Source: DYRG01 sp041161065 (lineage in GTDB: Bacteria; Pseudomonadota; Gammaproteobacteria; Beggiatoales; Beggiatoaceae). Taken from it: DNA of 64,000 nucleotides. The notes below the pieces were generated by a model. The model saw nothing but the letters and a program-made list of their open reading frames with translations. It searched no databases and was not told the origin of the DNA. Below, in pieces: positions 50,278-57,498 of the stretch; positions within the stretch are counted from its first letter, which is position 1, and every line of letters begins with the position of its first letter. The stretch is from NCBI GenBank assembly GCA_041161065.1, contig JBEAVE010000010.1:62001-126000 (forward strand), written 5' to 3'. The position numbers and the translations under genes are program-made.

Positions 50278-51981
50278 TTACGGATTGGTGGGTTGGAAAT
50301 CTATTACCTTAAATACACCAAAATTCGCATCAGTTGGCATCAGTTGTAATATCGCTGAGAAATAATCAGTTGGACCCTGAATTAAAATCCCAGCGGGTAA
50401 GCGAATAGTGGTTGGAATTGAAACACAGGGAATATGCAATGTATTATCTGCAAATTTATAACGCGCATTTGAGAAATTTCCTAAAGTTGCTACTGGATCA
50501 CAACTAAACGTTTCTCCCTTAATAGTCAAATCCATTGCGCCGCGTAATAATGCTAAATCTCCTTTACACGTTAAATATTTTCCTGTTTCTTCGCCCGTAA
50601 TATCATTTAGAATGGGCAAATCAATTGCTTTAATTGAAACGGTGCGGGGTTCTTGTGGTTTGTATTCTGCAATACACGAAGTTGTTGAAGTATTTACAAT
50701 TAAATCTTCTATTCCGCACACAGGATTTGAAATATCAATATAACCTGATGTTGCAAAACTACTCAATTGATTTCTATCATTATTTCCCCAGCCGCAAACT
50801 GTCCCATCTTTCTTCATAATTAAAGAATGTCCTGCGCTCGGATCAGAAATCAATGTTGCATCGCTTATTCCTCCAACTTGCATTACATTATTATTCTCAA
50901 CATAAAAAACTTCTCCAGATTTAGTTAATGCGTTAAAACGCCAACTGTTTCCTTTGATTTCTTTAACGTTGCTCAAATTGGGAATTTCTGAAACATTGTA
51001 ATTATAAGAACTACCATTCCAATTACATTGATAGGAAAATATCTTTCCAGCATCTGTTCCATTTCCACCAGTTAATGCAATTCCTTGCCAATAATATCCT
51101 CGTACATCAATAACATTTGAAATGCCAATATTATTTAGACAGCCACTATTTTCTAAGCTAAACAATTGCCCTTCATTTGTAGCCGTACCAATCCCAATTC
51201 CATAATCAGCGTTTTTAGGTAATGATTTGATGGCTGGAACACTTATTTGAGTAAATGGGTTACTTGTATTCCAATAATCCATTCTATAAACATTACCTGA
51301 TTGTGCTAATGCGTAATTTCCTTTAATATCTGAAATGGGTTCGGGAGGAGTTAATTTAGTTGAACCAATCCAAACAGTCGTATTTGTTCCGTTTTGTGTG
51401 AGAAACGAAATGTTACCCCATTGATTATCGATTTTTACAACGGGTTCATTTGCACTATTTGATATTTGAACAGGGGCTGTAAAATGTCCAAATGCATAAT
51501 CAAACTTAAAGACCTTTCCGTTCTCTGTTAAAACGTAGTAACTATTATTGTTACTATAGTTTGAAATATTGACAACTTGCTTAGGTTTCTCTCCCGATAT
51601 ACTAAAACAACTAGTAGGTGTGGTCGTCATATTATTATAGTTGTAATCAGTTGTTGGTGACCAACACATTATTCCTCCATTTGAAGAAATAATATTTGAA
51701 CCACCCGAAGCATAATTATTATCGGAAGAAATGCTTTCTATGTTGCTTAAAATTGCTGTATTTGGCTGAAAAGGTACGGACGAGGAACTGGGTAAGGTAA
51801 TTTGGATAAGAGGCGCGTTGCTATATTGAAATAAAACGCCATCATCGCGTAAAGCAAATGAATAGCCATAACCCGTTGATATTTGTGGTAATGTTGCTGC
51901 TAAGGAAGCGGTGGGTGCGCATAAAGTAATGCCTAAAATACTTGAAATAGCAGATGATAATAAAGTATGTTTGGTTTTCAT
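50278..51981 (-). CDS. Secreted RCC1-like repeat protein
   Basis: A 567-residue precursor starting at ATG 51981 (AGGAG 7 nt upstream; a longer frame to 52050 lacks a signal). The signal peptide is MKTKHTLLSSAISSILGITLC...SLA. About seven diverged RCC1/BLIP-type blades show the pattern AL-x-x-(D/N/S)-G-x-V-(F/Y): FALRDDGVLFQYS, YVLTENGKVFKFDY, YALAQSGNVYRMDY, NALTKSGEVFYVEN and IMKKDGTVCGWGNNDRNQL. The C-terminal 60 residues (FADNTLHIPCVSI...YFSAILQLMP) resemble the module at the N-terminus of the second cytochrome. Likely a beta-propeller on the cell surface; no function is known. Confidence 0.75.
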   Translation of the reverse strand: MKTKHTLLSSAISSILGITLCAPTASLAATLPQISTGYGYSFALRDDGVLFQYSNAPLIQITLPSSSSVPFQPNTAILSNIESISSDNNYASGGSNIISSNGGIMCWSPTTDYNYNNMTTTPTSCFSISGEKPKQVVNISNYSNNNSYYVLTENGKVFKFDYAFGHFTAPVQISNSANEPVVKIDNQWGNISFLTQNGTNTTVWIGSTKLTPPEPISDIKGNYALAQSGNVYRMDYWNTSNPFTQISVPAIKSLPKNADYGIGIGTATNEGQLFSLENSGCLNNIGISNVIDVRGYYWQGIALTGGNGTDAGKIFSYQCNWNGSSYNYNVSEIPNLSNVKEIKGNSWRFNALTKSGEVFYVENNNVMQVGGISDATLISDPSAGHSLIMKKDGTVCGWGNNDRNQLSSFATSGYIDISNPVCGIEDLIVNTSTTSCIAEYKPQEPRTVSIKAIDLPILNDITGEETGKYLTCKGDLALLRGAMDLTIKGETFSCDPVATLGNFSNARYKFADNTLHIPCVSIPTTIRLPAGILIQGPTDYFSAILQLMPTDANFGVFKVIDFQPTNP

Positions 51982-52210
51982 GGTAATGCTCCTTTGAATA
52001 AAGAGAGGAAAATCCTCTGAGTTGGTGGATTTAAAATAAGCGGGGCTCATTTGAGGAATATTGTAGTGGAGTTAGAAAGAGAAAGTAGTGATGTGTACTA
52101 GTCGTTTGCATTGCGCATGAGAGGTGTGAATGGGTGTATCACTTGACAAATGATTTTTTGTTTCATTCGTGTGATAATCCACTCTTTATTTTTAAGCACC
52201 AATTAAGCAT

Positions 52211-52238
52211 AAAAAAAGCCCCGTTATAAAAACGAGGC
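52211..52238 (-). terminator. Rho-independent terminator of the small winged-helix gene
   Basis: On the minus strand GCCTCGTTTTTATAACGGGGC (52238 to 52218) folds with one mismatch and is followed by seven U residues (52217 to 52211). Confidence 0.8.
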
Positions 52239-52266
52239 AACTCAACAACTACCATGAATCAATCAA

Positions 52267-52521
52267 TTATGTTCTATTTACTTTATAAGTGTAGGGTAAG
52301 TTCTGCTTTTTGCAGTCGGGTTTCGTGATTTGAATTAAATTGAATGCGCTTAACAATTTAATAGCCGTAATGACACTAGTTCTACTATAACCAGATTTAC
52401 TAATGATTTCACTGTAAAAAAGCATCTTCTCTGTGTCTGAAGTTAATTTATCGATGGCTTCAAACACGCTTTGTTGAGCATTAGTCATCATTTTCGGGGC
52501 GTTTGGGTTCAGGTTTGGCAT
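52267..52521 (-). CDS. Small winged-helix DNA-binding-like protein
   Basis: An 84-residue protein starting at ATG 52521, where GAGGAG lies 8 nt upstream. After a Pro/Asn-rich leader, helices TNAQQSVFEAIDKL, EKMLFYSEIISKSGY and SRTSVITAIKLLSAFNLIQITK form a helix-turn-helix, and a wing (KKQNLPYTYKV) ends the chain. This fits a MarR/ArsR- or replication-initiator-like winged helix, but no family can be named. It has its own terminator. The upstream region carries 22-bp direct repeats that could be its operator. Confidence 0.65.
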   Translation of the reverse strand: MPNLNPNAPKMMTNAQQSVFEAIDKLTSDTEKMLFYSEIISKSGYSRTSVITAIKLLSAFNLIQITKPDCKKQNLPYTYKVNRT

Positions 52522-52726
52522 GACAATCACTCCTCTGTTTTGGGTTCTTTAATCGGATAAAATCAACCGACTGGCTGTATTAACTTGACTTTTCGCCCAG
52601 TGCGCTATTCAAACTTTATGCCGTTTTTTAACGCATTGATTTTTAATGAATTTATTGTTGATTTCATGGAAAACTGTGAATTGCATAAATTTTAATAAGA
52701 CATAAACATTTGATTTTTAACGATAA

Positions 52727-52748
52727 AAAAGTGTTCAAAACTGTTCAA
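52727..52748 (+). repeat. Iteron-like 22-bp direct repeat, copy 1
   Basis: AAAAGTGTTCAAAACTGTTC plus AA is repeated exactly at 52803-52824. Each copy holds two TGTTC cores 10 bp apart (732 and 742 within 52.7 kb); an extra TGTTC follows at 52753-52757, 11 bp further. Confidence 0.8.
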
Positions 52749-52802
52749 CGGGTGTTCTTTGAAAAAAATAACCCATTGAATTTACAAGGAAACATAAAAT
52801 CC

Positions 52803-52824
52803 AAAAGTGTTCAAAACTGTTCAA
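52803..52824 (+). repeat. Iteron-like 22-bp direct repeat, copy 2
   Basis: An exact copy of 52727-52748, 76 bp away, with TGTTC cores at 52808 and 52818. It ends 48 bp before the crcB start. Confidence 0.8.
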
Positions 52825-52872
52825 ATGTCCCGTGATATAATTTGAGGAAATAGTGGTTTAATAGGATAAGAA

Positions 52873-53247
52873 ATGTTACAAATTGTGATGGTGGGGATTG
52901 GGGGGGCGTTGGGGTCGATATTGCGTTTTTTGCTGTCGACGGCGATGGTGGAATGGTTGGGGCGGGGATTTCCGTTTGGAACGCTCAGCGTCAATGTGTT
53001 GGGATCGTTCGCGATGGGTTTCTTAGCCTTTGTATTGGTTGAACATTTTGATCTTGACGCGGTGTGGCGAACGGCAATTTTGGTGGGATTTTTAGGGGGA
53101 TTCACGACGTTTTCAAGTTTTTCACTCGACACGCTGCATTTATTGTTGGCGGGAAACCCCTTGAAAGCCTTGTTAAATATTGGATTAAACGTTATTTTAT
53201 GCGTAGTGGCGGCGGCACTGGGTTTGAAGTTGGGGCAGCAGTTCTAA
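52873..53247 (+). CDS. crcB: Fluoride ion exporter CrcB/Fluc
   Basis: A 124-residue protein with four TM segments, forming a dual-topology dimeric F- channel. Signatures are GGALGSILRF at the N-terminus, PFGTLSVNVLGSFAMG (pore Asn) and GFLGGFTTFSSFSLDT (the central-sodium TTFSSFS break). GGATAAG precedes the ATG. No fluoride riboswitch is evident. Iteron-like repeats lie just upstream. Confidence 0.94.
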   Translation: MLQIVMVGIGGALGSILRFLLSTAMVEWLGRGFPFGTLSVNVLGSFAMGFLAFVLVEHFDLDAVWRTAILVGFLGGFTTFSSFSLDTLHLLLAGNPLKALLNIGLNVILCVVAAALGLKLGQQF

Positions 53248-53280
53248 TTAAAAAATCGTGCAAATCGCGTGTAATCTTAC

Positions 53281-53286
53281 TATACT
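53281..53286 (+). promoter_or_regulatory. Possible -10 of the 53317 gene
   Basis: TATACT lies 31 nt before the ATG. The -35 position (GTGCAA, 53258-53263) is poor. Confidence 0.3.
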
Positions 53287-53316
53287 GTTAAGCGGTTTTT
53301 CGTGTCAGATGCAATC

Positions 53317-54384
53317 ATGAAATGTTTTAGCGTATTAAGCATGGTCGGTGTAATGTTGGGCGGTTTGGCGGGCTCTGTTCAAGCAGCGACCGTCCCCGAC
53401 CCCGCCGACAAAAAAATTCAACAGGCGTTCACCTATTGTGAGCAAGGTTTAATGCTGCCCGTGCCCAGAAGCATCGTCGGCTTGAAAACCCTGCAGCGGT
53501 ATTTCAAAAAATACGAAACCTATCGCAACGCCGCCACCATTCTCAATCCTCAAATTGTCAAATCTGACGCACTGTACAAGCCTAAAAATGCGCAGTTCGG
53601 TGAAAAAGACTACAAATCCCTGTACGGACAATGCGAAACTGAGTTGGTCGCCAAAATCACCGCCGCACAGCCTCAGGTCGAGCAACAGGTCGCCCAATCT
53701 CAAAGTGCCGCCGCCCAACGAGCAGATTTAATTAAAAAATTAACCGCCGAGGTGATGCCAACCGTCACGCTCACCCTCGATTTGTGCACGCATTACACGC
53801 AAAACCCGCTCCCCGAAGATGCCGATGATAAAGCTCGCAGCCAATTCAACGCGGACGCAAATACCTATAAAAATCAAAAAAAACAAATCCTTAGCACGCA
53901 CCCCGGCATTCTACAAACCCCCTACAAAAGCCTTAGACGCGATTTTGAATCCGATACCGTCGAGGAAGTCGACCAAGTTTTGTTGTATTGGTTCGAATAC
54001 TGTGATGGGATTTTCGTAACGCCCCAATCGGAAGCCGCCGCCCTCGACACGGAAGGTCCGCCACTGCCCGATGACAACGCCGCGCCCGCCAAACAACCCG
54101 ACGATCAGCCCCCGCCCGACAACATGGACGACGGCATCGACGACAGTGCTGCAATCCTCGATGAAGCCATGAAAAATGCGCAGGGCGATCGCAAAAAAAT
54201 CCTCGAACAACAAAAACGGCTGCCCGATTTTACCGACAACGACAGCGATCAATACAACGCCAAAACATGGTTTTTCGACCACGACGGAGACAAAGGAAGT
54301 GAATGTCAGACATTTATCTTCGACAAAAACCACAGCCTCTCCGATCAAAAAACCACTAAAGGGTTGTGTGAACCTCCGAAATAG
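53317..54384 (+). CDS. Uncharacterised secreted/periplasmic protein
   Basis: A 355-residue precursor starting at ATG 53317; a GTG 15 nt upstream is in frame but adds nothing to the signal. The signal peptide is MKCFSVLSMVGVMLGGLAGSVQA. The mature protein is charged and helical, with scattered Cys residues, and a low-complexity Asp/Pro-rich linker at about 245-280 (PDDNAAPAKQPDDQPPPDN). The end is polar (WFFDHDGDKGSECQTFIFDKN) with a D-x-D-x-D-like run. No domain is recognised. It is monocistronic, between a weak promoter and a strong terminator. Confidence 0.7.
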   Translation: MKCFSVLSMVGVMLGGLAGSVQAATVPDPADKKIQQAFTYCEQGLMLPVPRSIVGLKTLQRYFKKYETYRNAATILNPQIVKSDALYKPKNAQFGEKDYKSLYGQCETELVAKITAAQPQVEQQVAQSQSAAAQRADLIKKLTAEVMPTVTLTLDLCTHYTQNPLPEDADDKARSQFNADANTYKNQKKQILSTHPGILQTPYKSLRRDFESDTVEEVDQVLLYWFEYCDGIFVTPQSEAAALDTEGPPLPDDNAAPAKQPDDQPPPDNMDDGIDDSAAILDEAMKNAQGDRKKILEQQKRLPDFTDNDSDQYNAKTWFFDHDGDKGSECQTFIFDKNHSLSDQKTTKGLCEPPK

Positions 54385-54406
54385 TACGTTTTAAATCAAA
54401 ACAAAA

Positions 54407-54435
54407 AGCTCAGTTAATTCGCTGGGCTTTTTTTT
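54407..54435. terminator. Bidirectional terminator
   Basis: AAGCTCAG (54407-54414) pairs with CTGGGCTT (54422-54429; one G-U) and is flanked by A5 on the left and a T-run to 54435 on the right. It serves the 53317 gene and the convergent 54434 gene. Confidence 0.88.
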
Positions 54436-55711
54436 ATGGCATCATTTCATATTTGGGAAGAAGTTGAATGCTATCGTCAAACCAAATTTGAATCGTTTGA
54501 TTGAGAGAATCGTTGAGGATTTGTGCCCAAGTTGCTTTAGTGCTTTGTAATGCAATATCGGTATCATGAATGAAAGCATCTCTTTGCATTAAACCAATGC
54601 CTTCGTTGAGCAAATAATCGATGCCAATTCCTCCTAAAACGCCTGCCAGCGCGCCGATCGGACCACCTAAAGAGCCAATTGCGCCACTGCCGCCAATCGT
54701 TAAGGCTTTTGCGGCAAATGGGCTTGCAAGTTTGCTAAATAAAGTGGTTTCTGCTGTTTTAGCGGCGATGCCTTTTGCGAGTGCGCTGCCCACCGCTTTT
54801 CCTGTCACGCCGCCGCCCGTTGCAAATAACAAACCCCGCCACGTTTCTGCGCCGCTTTTCTGATAGTTTGCAAAATTGATTTTATTCAAATGACTTTTCC
54901 AATCTAATTCGAGAGAAACTTTTTGAGAAACGTCCTGCAAATGAGTCGTTTGCTGAGAAACAAATAATTGAAACTTATCCTGAACCATCGCCAGACTTTC
55001 TAACCATTGCAAATAAGCCGTTTTTAATTGGGTTTGATAAAGGGTTTGTAATAAAGGATCATTGATTTCTGGCTGCAAAATAATTTGTTCATAATGTTGC
55101 TGAAAATACCTTTGCAAATCATAACTAATAGCACCGGATAAATTTTGAGCTTCGCTGCTTAAACTATGTTGAACAACCGAGCTAGTGGCTTTTAAGAGCA
55201 AATCATACGTTGTTAAATACGCAAAATACCAATCCGCAAAGAGAGGAATCCGTTGTTGCATTTGTTGAAAAATGGGGGCTAAATCGGCTTTTAATTTTTG
55301 TTGAGTCTTTATTTGTAATTGCTGACGTTGTTCTTCAAAAAAAGCGATTTGTTGTTGTACAAAATTTGAATATTTCTCCGCATCCACTAAAACCCGATAA
55401 GTTTGACCATTTTGAAAGCGCGAAGACAATTGAACTTGAGGTTTAATTTGTGGTTTGATCGGGTTCACTATTTTGCTTTCATCGGGGTGAACTTTTTGCA
55501 AATGATCAAGGCGTGCCATTAAGCTATCATACCATTGACGACCCAATTGCAATCCAAAGAACAAAATAATCAAGAAACTCAAACCTAAAACGAGAGGAAA
55601 CCATTTGCGTTTAGGTTTGTTAGTGGGTGGATTTTTATCAGATGAATTGGCGGGAAAATAATCGCCCTCTTTTTCAATAACTATTTGTTTATCATGGGGT
55701 AAATTGTTCAT
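54434..55711 (-). CDS. Uncharacterised inner-membrane protein with coiled-coil and glycine-zipper segment
   Basis: A 425-residue protein starting at ATG 55711, which overlaps the upstream stop as ATGA; the longer frame would run through that gene. A basic cytosolic leader (about 1-45) and one TM segment (WFPLVLGLSFLIILFFGLQLG) are followed by a long helical Gln-rich region (about 100-250). Then comes a Gly/Ala-rich hydrophobic stretch (GGSGAIGSLGGPIGALAGV) like glycine-zipper membrane segments. The C-terminus is helical. The layout suggests a periplasmic stalk with a second membrane-active part. No family is named. It is translationally coupled to a small Cys-rich protein. Confidence 0.75.
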   Translation of the reverse strand: MNNLPHDKQIVIEKEGDYFPANSSDKNPPTNKPKRKWFPLVLGLSFLIILFFGLQLGRQWYDSLMARLDHLQKVHPDESKIVNPIKPQIKPQVQLSSRFQNGQTYRVLVDAEKYSNFVQQQIAFFEEQRQQLQIKTQQKLKADLAPIFQQMQQRIPLFADWYFAYLTTYDLLLKATSSVVQHSLSSEAQNLSGAISYDLQRYFQQHYEQIILQPEINDPLLQTLYQTQLKTAYLQWLESLAMVQDKFQLFVSQQTTHLQDVSQKVSLELDWKSHLNKINFANYQKSGAETWRGLLFATGGGVTGKAVGSALAKGIAAKTAETTLFSKLASPFAAKALTIGGSGAIGSLGGPIGALAGVLGGIGIDYLLNEGIGLMQRDAFIHDTDIALQSTKATWAQILNDSLNQTIQIWFDDSIQLLPKYEMMP

Positions 55712-55920
55712 TTGAAATTTTTTCCGAAAATTTGTTGAATGGCTAATTCTTGTGCTAAATCGTGAAGAACTTCTTCGGAAAGCATTTCTCCACATTCTGG
55801 GCAGCAAATGAGTGGTAAATGGGTTTCTGGATCGATATAAGTTGAAAGATAACCTTCATTTGTCCAGCGGTAATCAACGTTAATGAAATGTCCGCAAGCA
55901 TGAACTTTTGTACTTAACAT
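55708..55920 (-). CDS. Small zinc-ribbon-like protein, 70 residues
   Basis: The sequence has a Cys-x-His pair near the N-terminus (VHACGHFINV) and a CCPECGEML knuckle near residue 40, fitting one zinc site. The helical end (EEVLHDLAQELAIQQIFG) may mediate contacts. Its stop overlaps the start of the 54434 membrane protein gene as ATGA, so the two are probably made together. Function is unknown. Confidence 0.7.
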   Translation of the reverse strand: MLSTKVHACGHFINVDYRWTNEGYLSTYIDPETHLPLICCPECGEMLSEEVLHDLAQELAIQQIFGKNFK

Positions 55921-55993
55921 AATTTGAGTAATTAAGAAGATGTGTTTTTAGAGAAAGTAGCTTTCTAAAAAGCCTCATCTCCTTTATTTCAAT

Positions 55994-56893
55994 TCAATGG
56001 CTGCGGCTTAAACAAATATTGAGAGCTTCTTGCCAATCGGGTAATTCAAGCCCAAAAGTTTGAGCCAGTTTTTCATTGGAAAGCACTGAATATAAAGGTC
56101 TTTTTGCGGGCGCGGGATAATCAGCAGTGGGAATGGGAATCACGCGAGGCGGTTTGGGCGCACGTTCAGAAATACGTTCCGCAAATTCGCACCAATTGGT
56201 TTGACCGCCGCAGGTTAAATTATAAATCCCTGATATTTCTGAAAAATCTGTTTTAAATCGAGGAGAATATAATTGCGATAAAACTTGGACAGTCATTTCT
56301 GCAATTAAACGACTCCACGTCGGCGCGCCGATTTGATCCGCAACGATCCGTAATTCTTCGCGTTCTTTTGCAAGCCTTTGAATTGTCAATAAAAAATTCT
56401 GACCATAACGCCCATAGACCCAACTTGTCCGAAAAATCAAATGATGACAACCACTTGCTTGAATCGCTTGATCGCCGGCGAGTTTGCTTTTTCCATACAT
56501 ATTCAATGGGTTAGGCGCATCGGTTTCTAAATAAGGCGCGTTTTTAGTGCCGTCGAAAACGTAATCCGTTGAATAATGGACTAAAAGTGCATTAGTTTGT
56601 TTCGCAAGATCGGCAAGAATGTGAGGAGCAGTTGCATTAATTGCCATCGCAACCTGTTGATCTTGTTCGGCTTTATCGACGGCAGTGTACGCAGCGGCAT
56701 TCACGATAATATTCGGCTTAACTTGTTGAATAACCTCATGAATTTGCTGAGGATTGGTTAAATCGAGTCGTGCGACGGTTGCCAAATGTTGATCGGCGGG
56801 AATCACGTCGCCCAACGGTTGCAATCCACGCCATAATTCTGCGCCAACTTGACCGATGCAACTAATTAAAAGGATTTTCTTTTTAGAATTCAT
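55994..56893 (-). CDS. rfbD: dTDP-4-dehydrorhamnose reductase
   Basis: A 299-residue extended-SDR enzyme that reduces dTDP-4-keto-L-rhamnose, the last step to dTDP-L-rhamnose. VNAAAYTAVDKAE, VHYSTDYVFDGT, PLNMYGKSKLAGDQAI (catalytic Tyr and Lys) and IFRTSWVYG are all classic. The cofactor loop reads ISCIGQVG where GKTGQVG or GANGQLG is usual, so the first Gly is Ser. It overlaps the rfbC end by 11 bp. rfbA and rfbB are not in the window. Confidence 0.94.
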   Translation of the reverse strand: MNSKKKILLISCIGQVGAELWRGLQPLGDVIPADQHLATVARLDLTNPQQIHEVIQQVKPNIIVNAAAYTAVDKAEQDQQVAMAINATAPHILADLAKQTNALLVHYSTDYVFDGTKNAPYLETDAPNPLNMYGKSKLAGDQAIQASGCHHLIFRTSWVYGRYGQNFLLTIQRLAKEREELRIVADQIGAPTWSRLIAEMTVQVLSQLYSPRFKTDFSEISGIYNLTCGGQTNWCEFAERISERAPKPPRVIPIPTADYPAPAKRPLYSVLSNEKLAQTFGLELPDWQEALNICLSRSH

Positions 56894-57422
56894 AGGGTTT
56901 CACATCTCTGAAAAAAGGGGCTTGCGCGTCTTTGGGGGATAAACTGGGGTTTTCGATCTGCCAATCGATAGCGAGATCGGGATCGTTCCAAATAATACTA
57001 CCTTCGTCTTCGGGGTGATAGTATTCGGTACATTTGTATTGAAAATCAGCAAGTTCCGACAACACGCAAAATCCATGCGCACAACCAGCGGGCACATAAA
57101 ATTGTCGATGATTGTCTTCGGTCAAATGCACGCCGACCCATTTGCCAAATGCGGGCGAGTTTTTGCGTAAATCTACAGCCACATCAAAGACTTCCCCGCG
57201 CGTGACCGATACTAATTTGCCTTGAGGAAAATTGCGTTGAAAATGCAAGCCTCTCAACACGCCTTTTGCCGAACGTGATTGATTATCTTGAACAAATGTC
57301 GGAATGCCCGCCGCCAAATAGCGTTGTGCTTGATAAGTTTCTAAAAAAAAGCCCCGCGCATCGCCAAACACTTTAGGTTCGATGATAATGGCGGCGGGAA
57401 TTTCGGTCGCGATTACATTCAT
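56883..57422 (-). CDS. rfbC: dTDP-4-dehydrorhamnose 3,5-epimerase
   Basis: A 179-residue cupin epimerase starting at ATG 57422 (MNVIATEIPAAIIIEPKVFGD); a 6-residue longer frame is less likely because the family begins here. Conserved segments are DARGFFLETY, QDNQSRSAKGVLRGLHFQ (catalytic His), GEVFDVAVDLRKNSPAFGKW and the FYVPAGCAHGFCVLS and YKCTEYYHPEDE loops. It makes dTDP-4-keto-L-rhamnose for rfbD downstream. Confidence 0.95.
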   Translation of the reverse strand: MNVIATEIPAAIIIEPKVFGDARGFFLETYQAQRYLAAGIPTFVQDNQSRSAKGVLRGLHFQRNFPQGKLVSVTRGEVFDVAVDLRKNSPAFGKWVGVHLTEDNHRQFYVPAGCAHGFCVLSELADFQYKCTEYYHPEDEGSIIWNDPDLAIDWQIENPSLSPKDAQAPFFRDVKPYEF

Positions 57423-57498
57423 ACGATAATGGATTCTCAAAAAAGGTTAAAATATACCAAATTCTACACCTTCGGGCACAACTTCTGAGGAAAACACG

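Larger units (their letters stand above)
52522..52872. other. 351-bp divergent intergenic region with repeats
   Basis: An AT-rich region between the winged-helix gene and crcB. Besides the 22-bp repeats at 52727-52748 and 52803-52824 I see no gene, and no fluoride riboswitch ahead of crcB. Confidence 0.45.

Noticed and set aside
52143..52178. TTGACA...GATAAT as a promoter for a small RNA
   Set aside because: The spacer is 24 nt, too long for sigma70, and nothing downstream looks like a transcript unit.
52800..52872. Fluoride riboswitch ahead of crcB
   Set aside because: The conserved pseudoknot sequence (GGxGAUGG-type) is not seen; repeats are there instead.
55952..55966. AGAAAG/CTTTCT hairpin as the rfbD terminator
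   Set aside because: The stem is only 6 bp, with low G+C and no proper U-tract.
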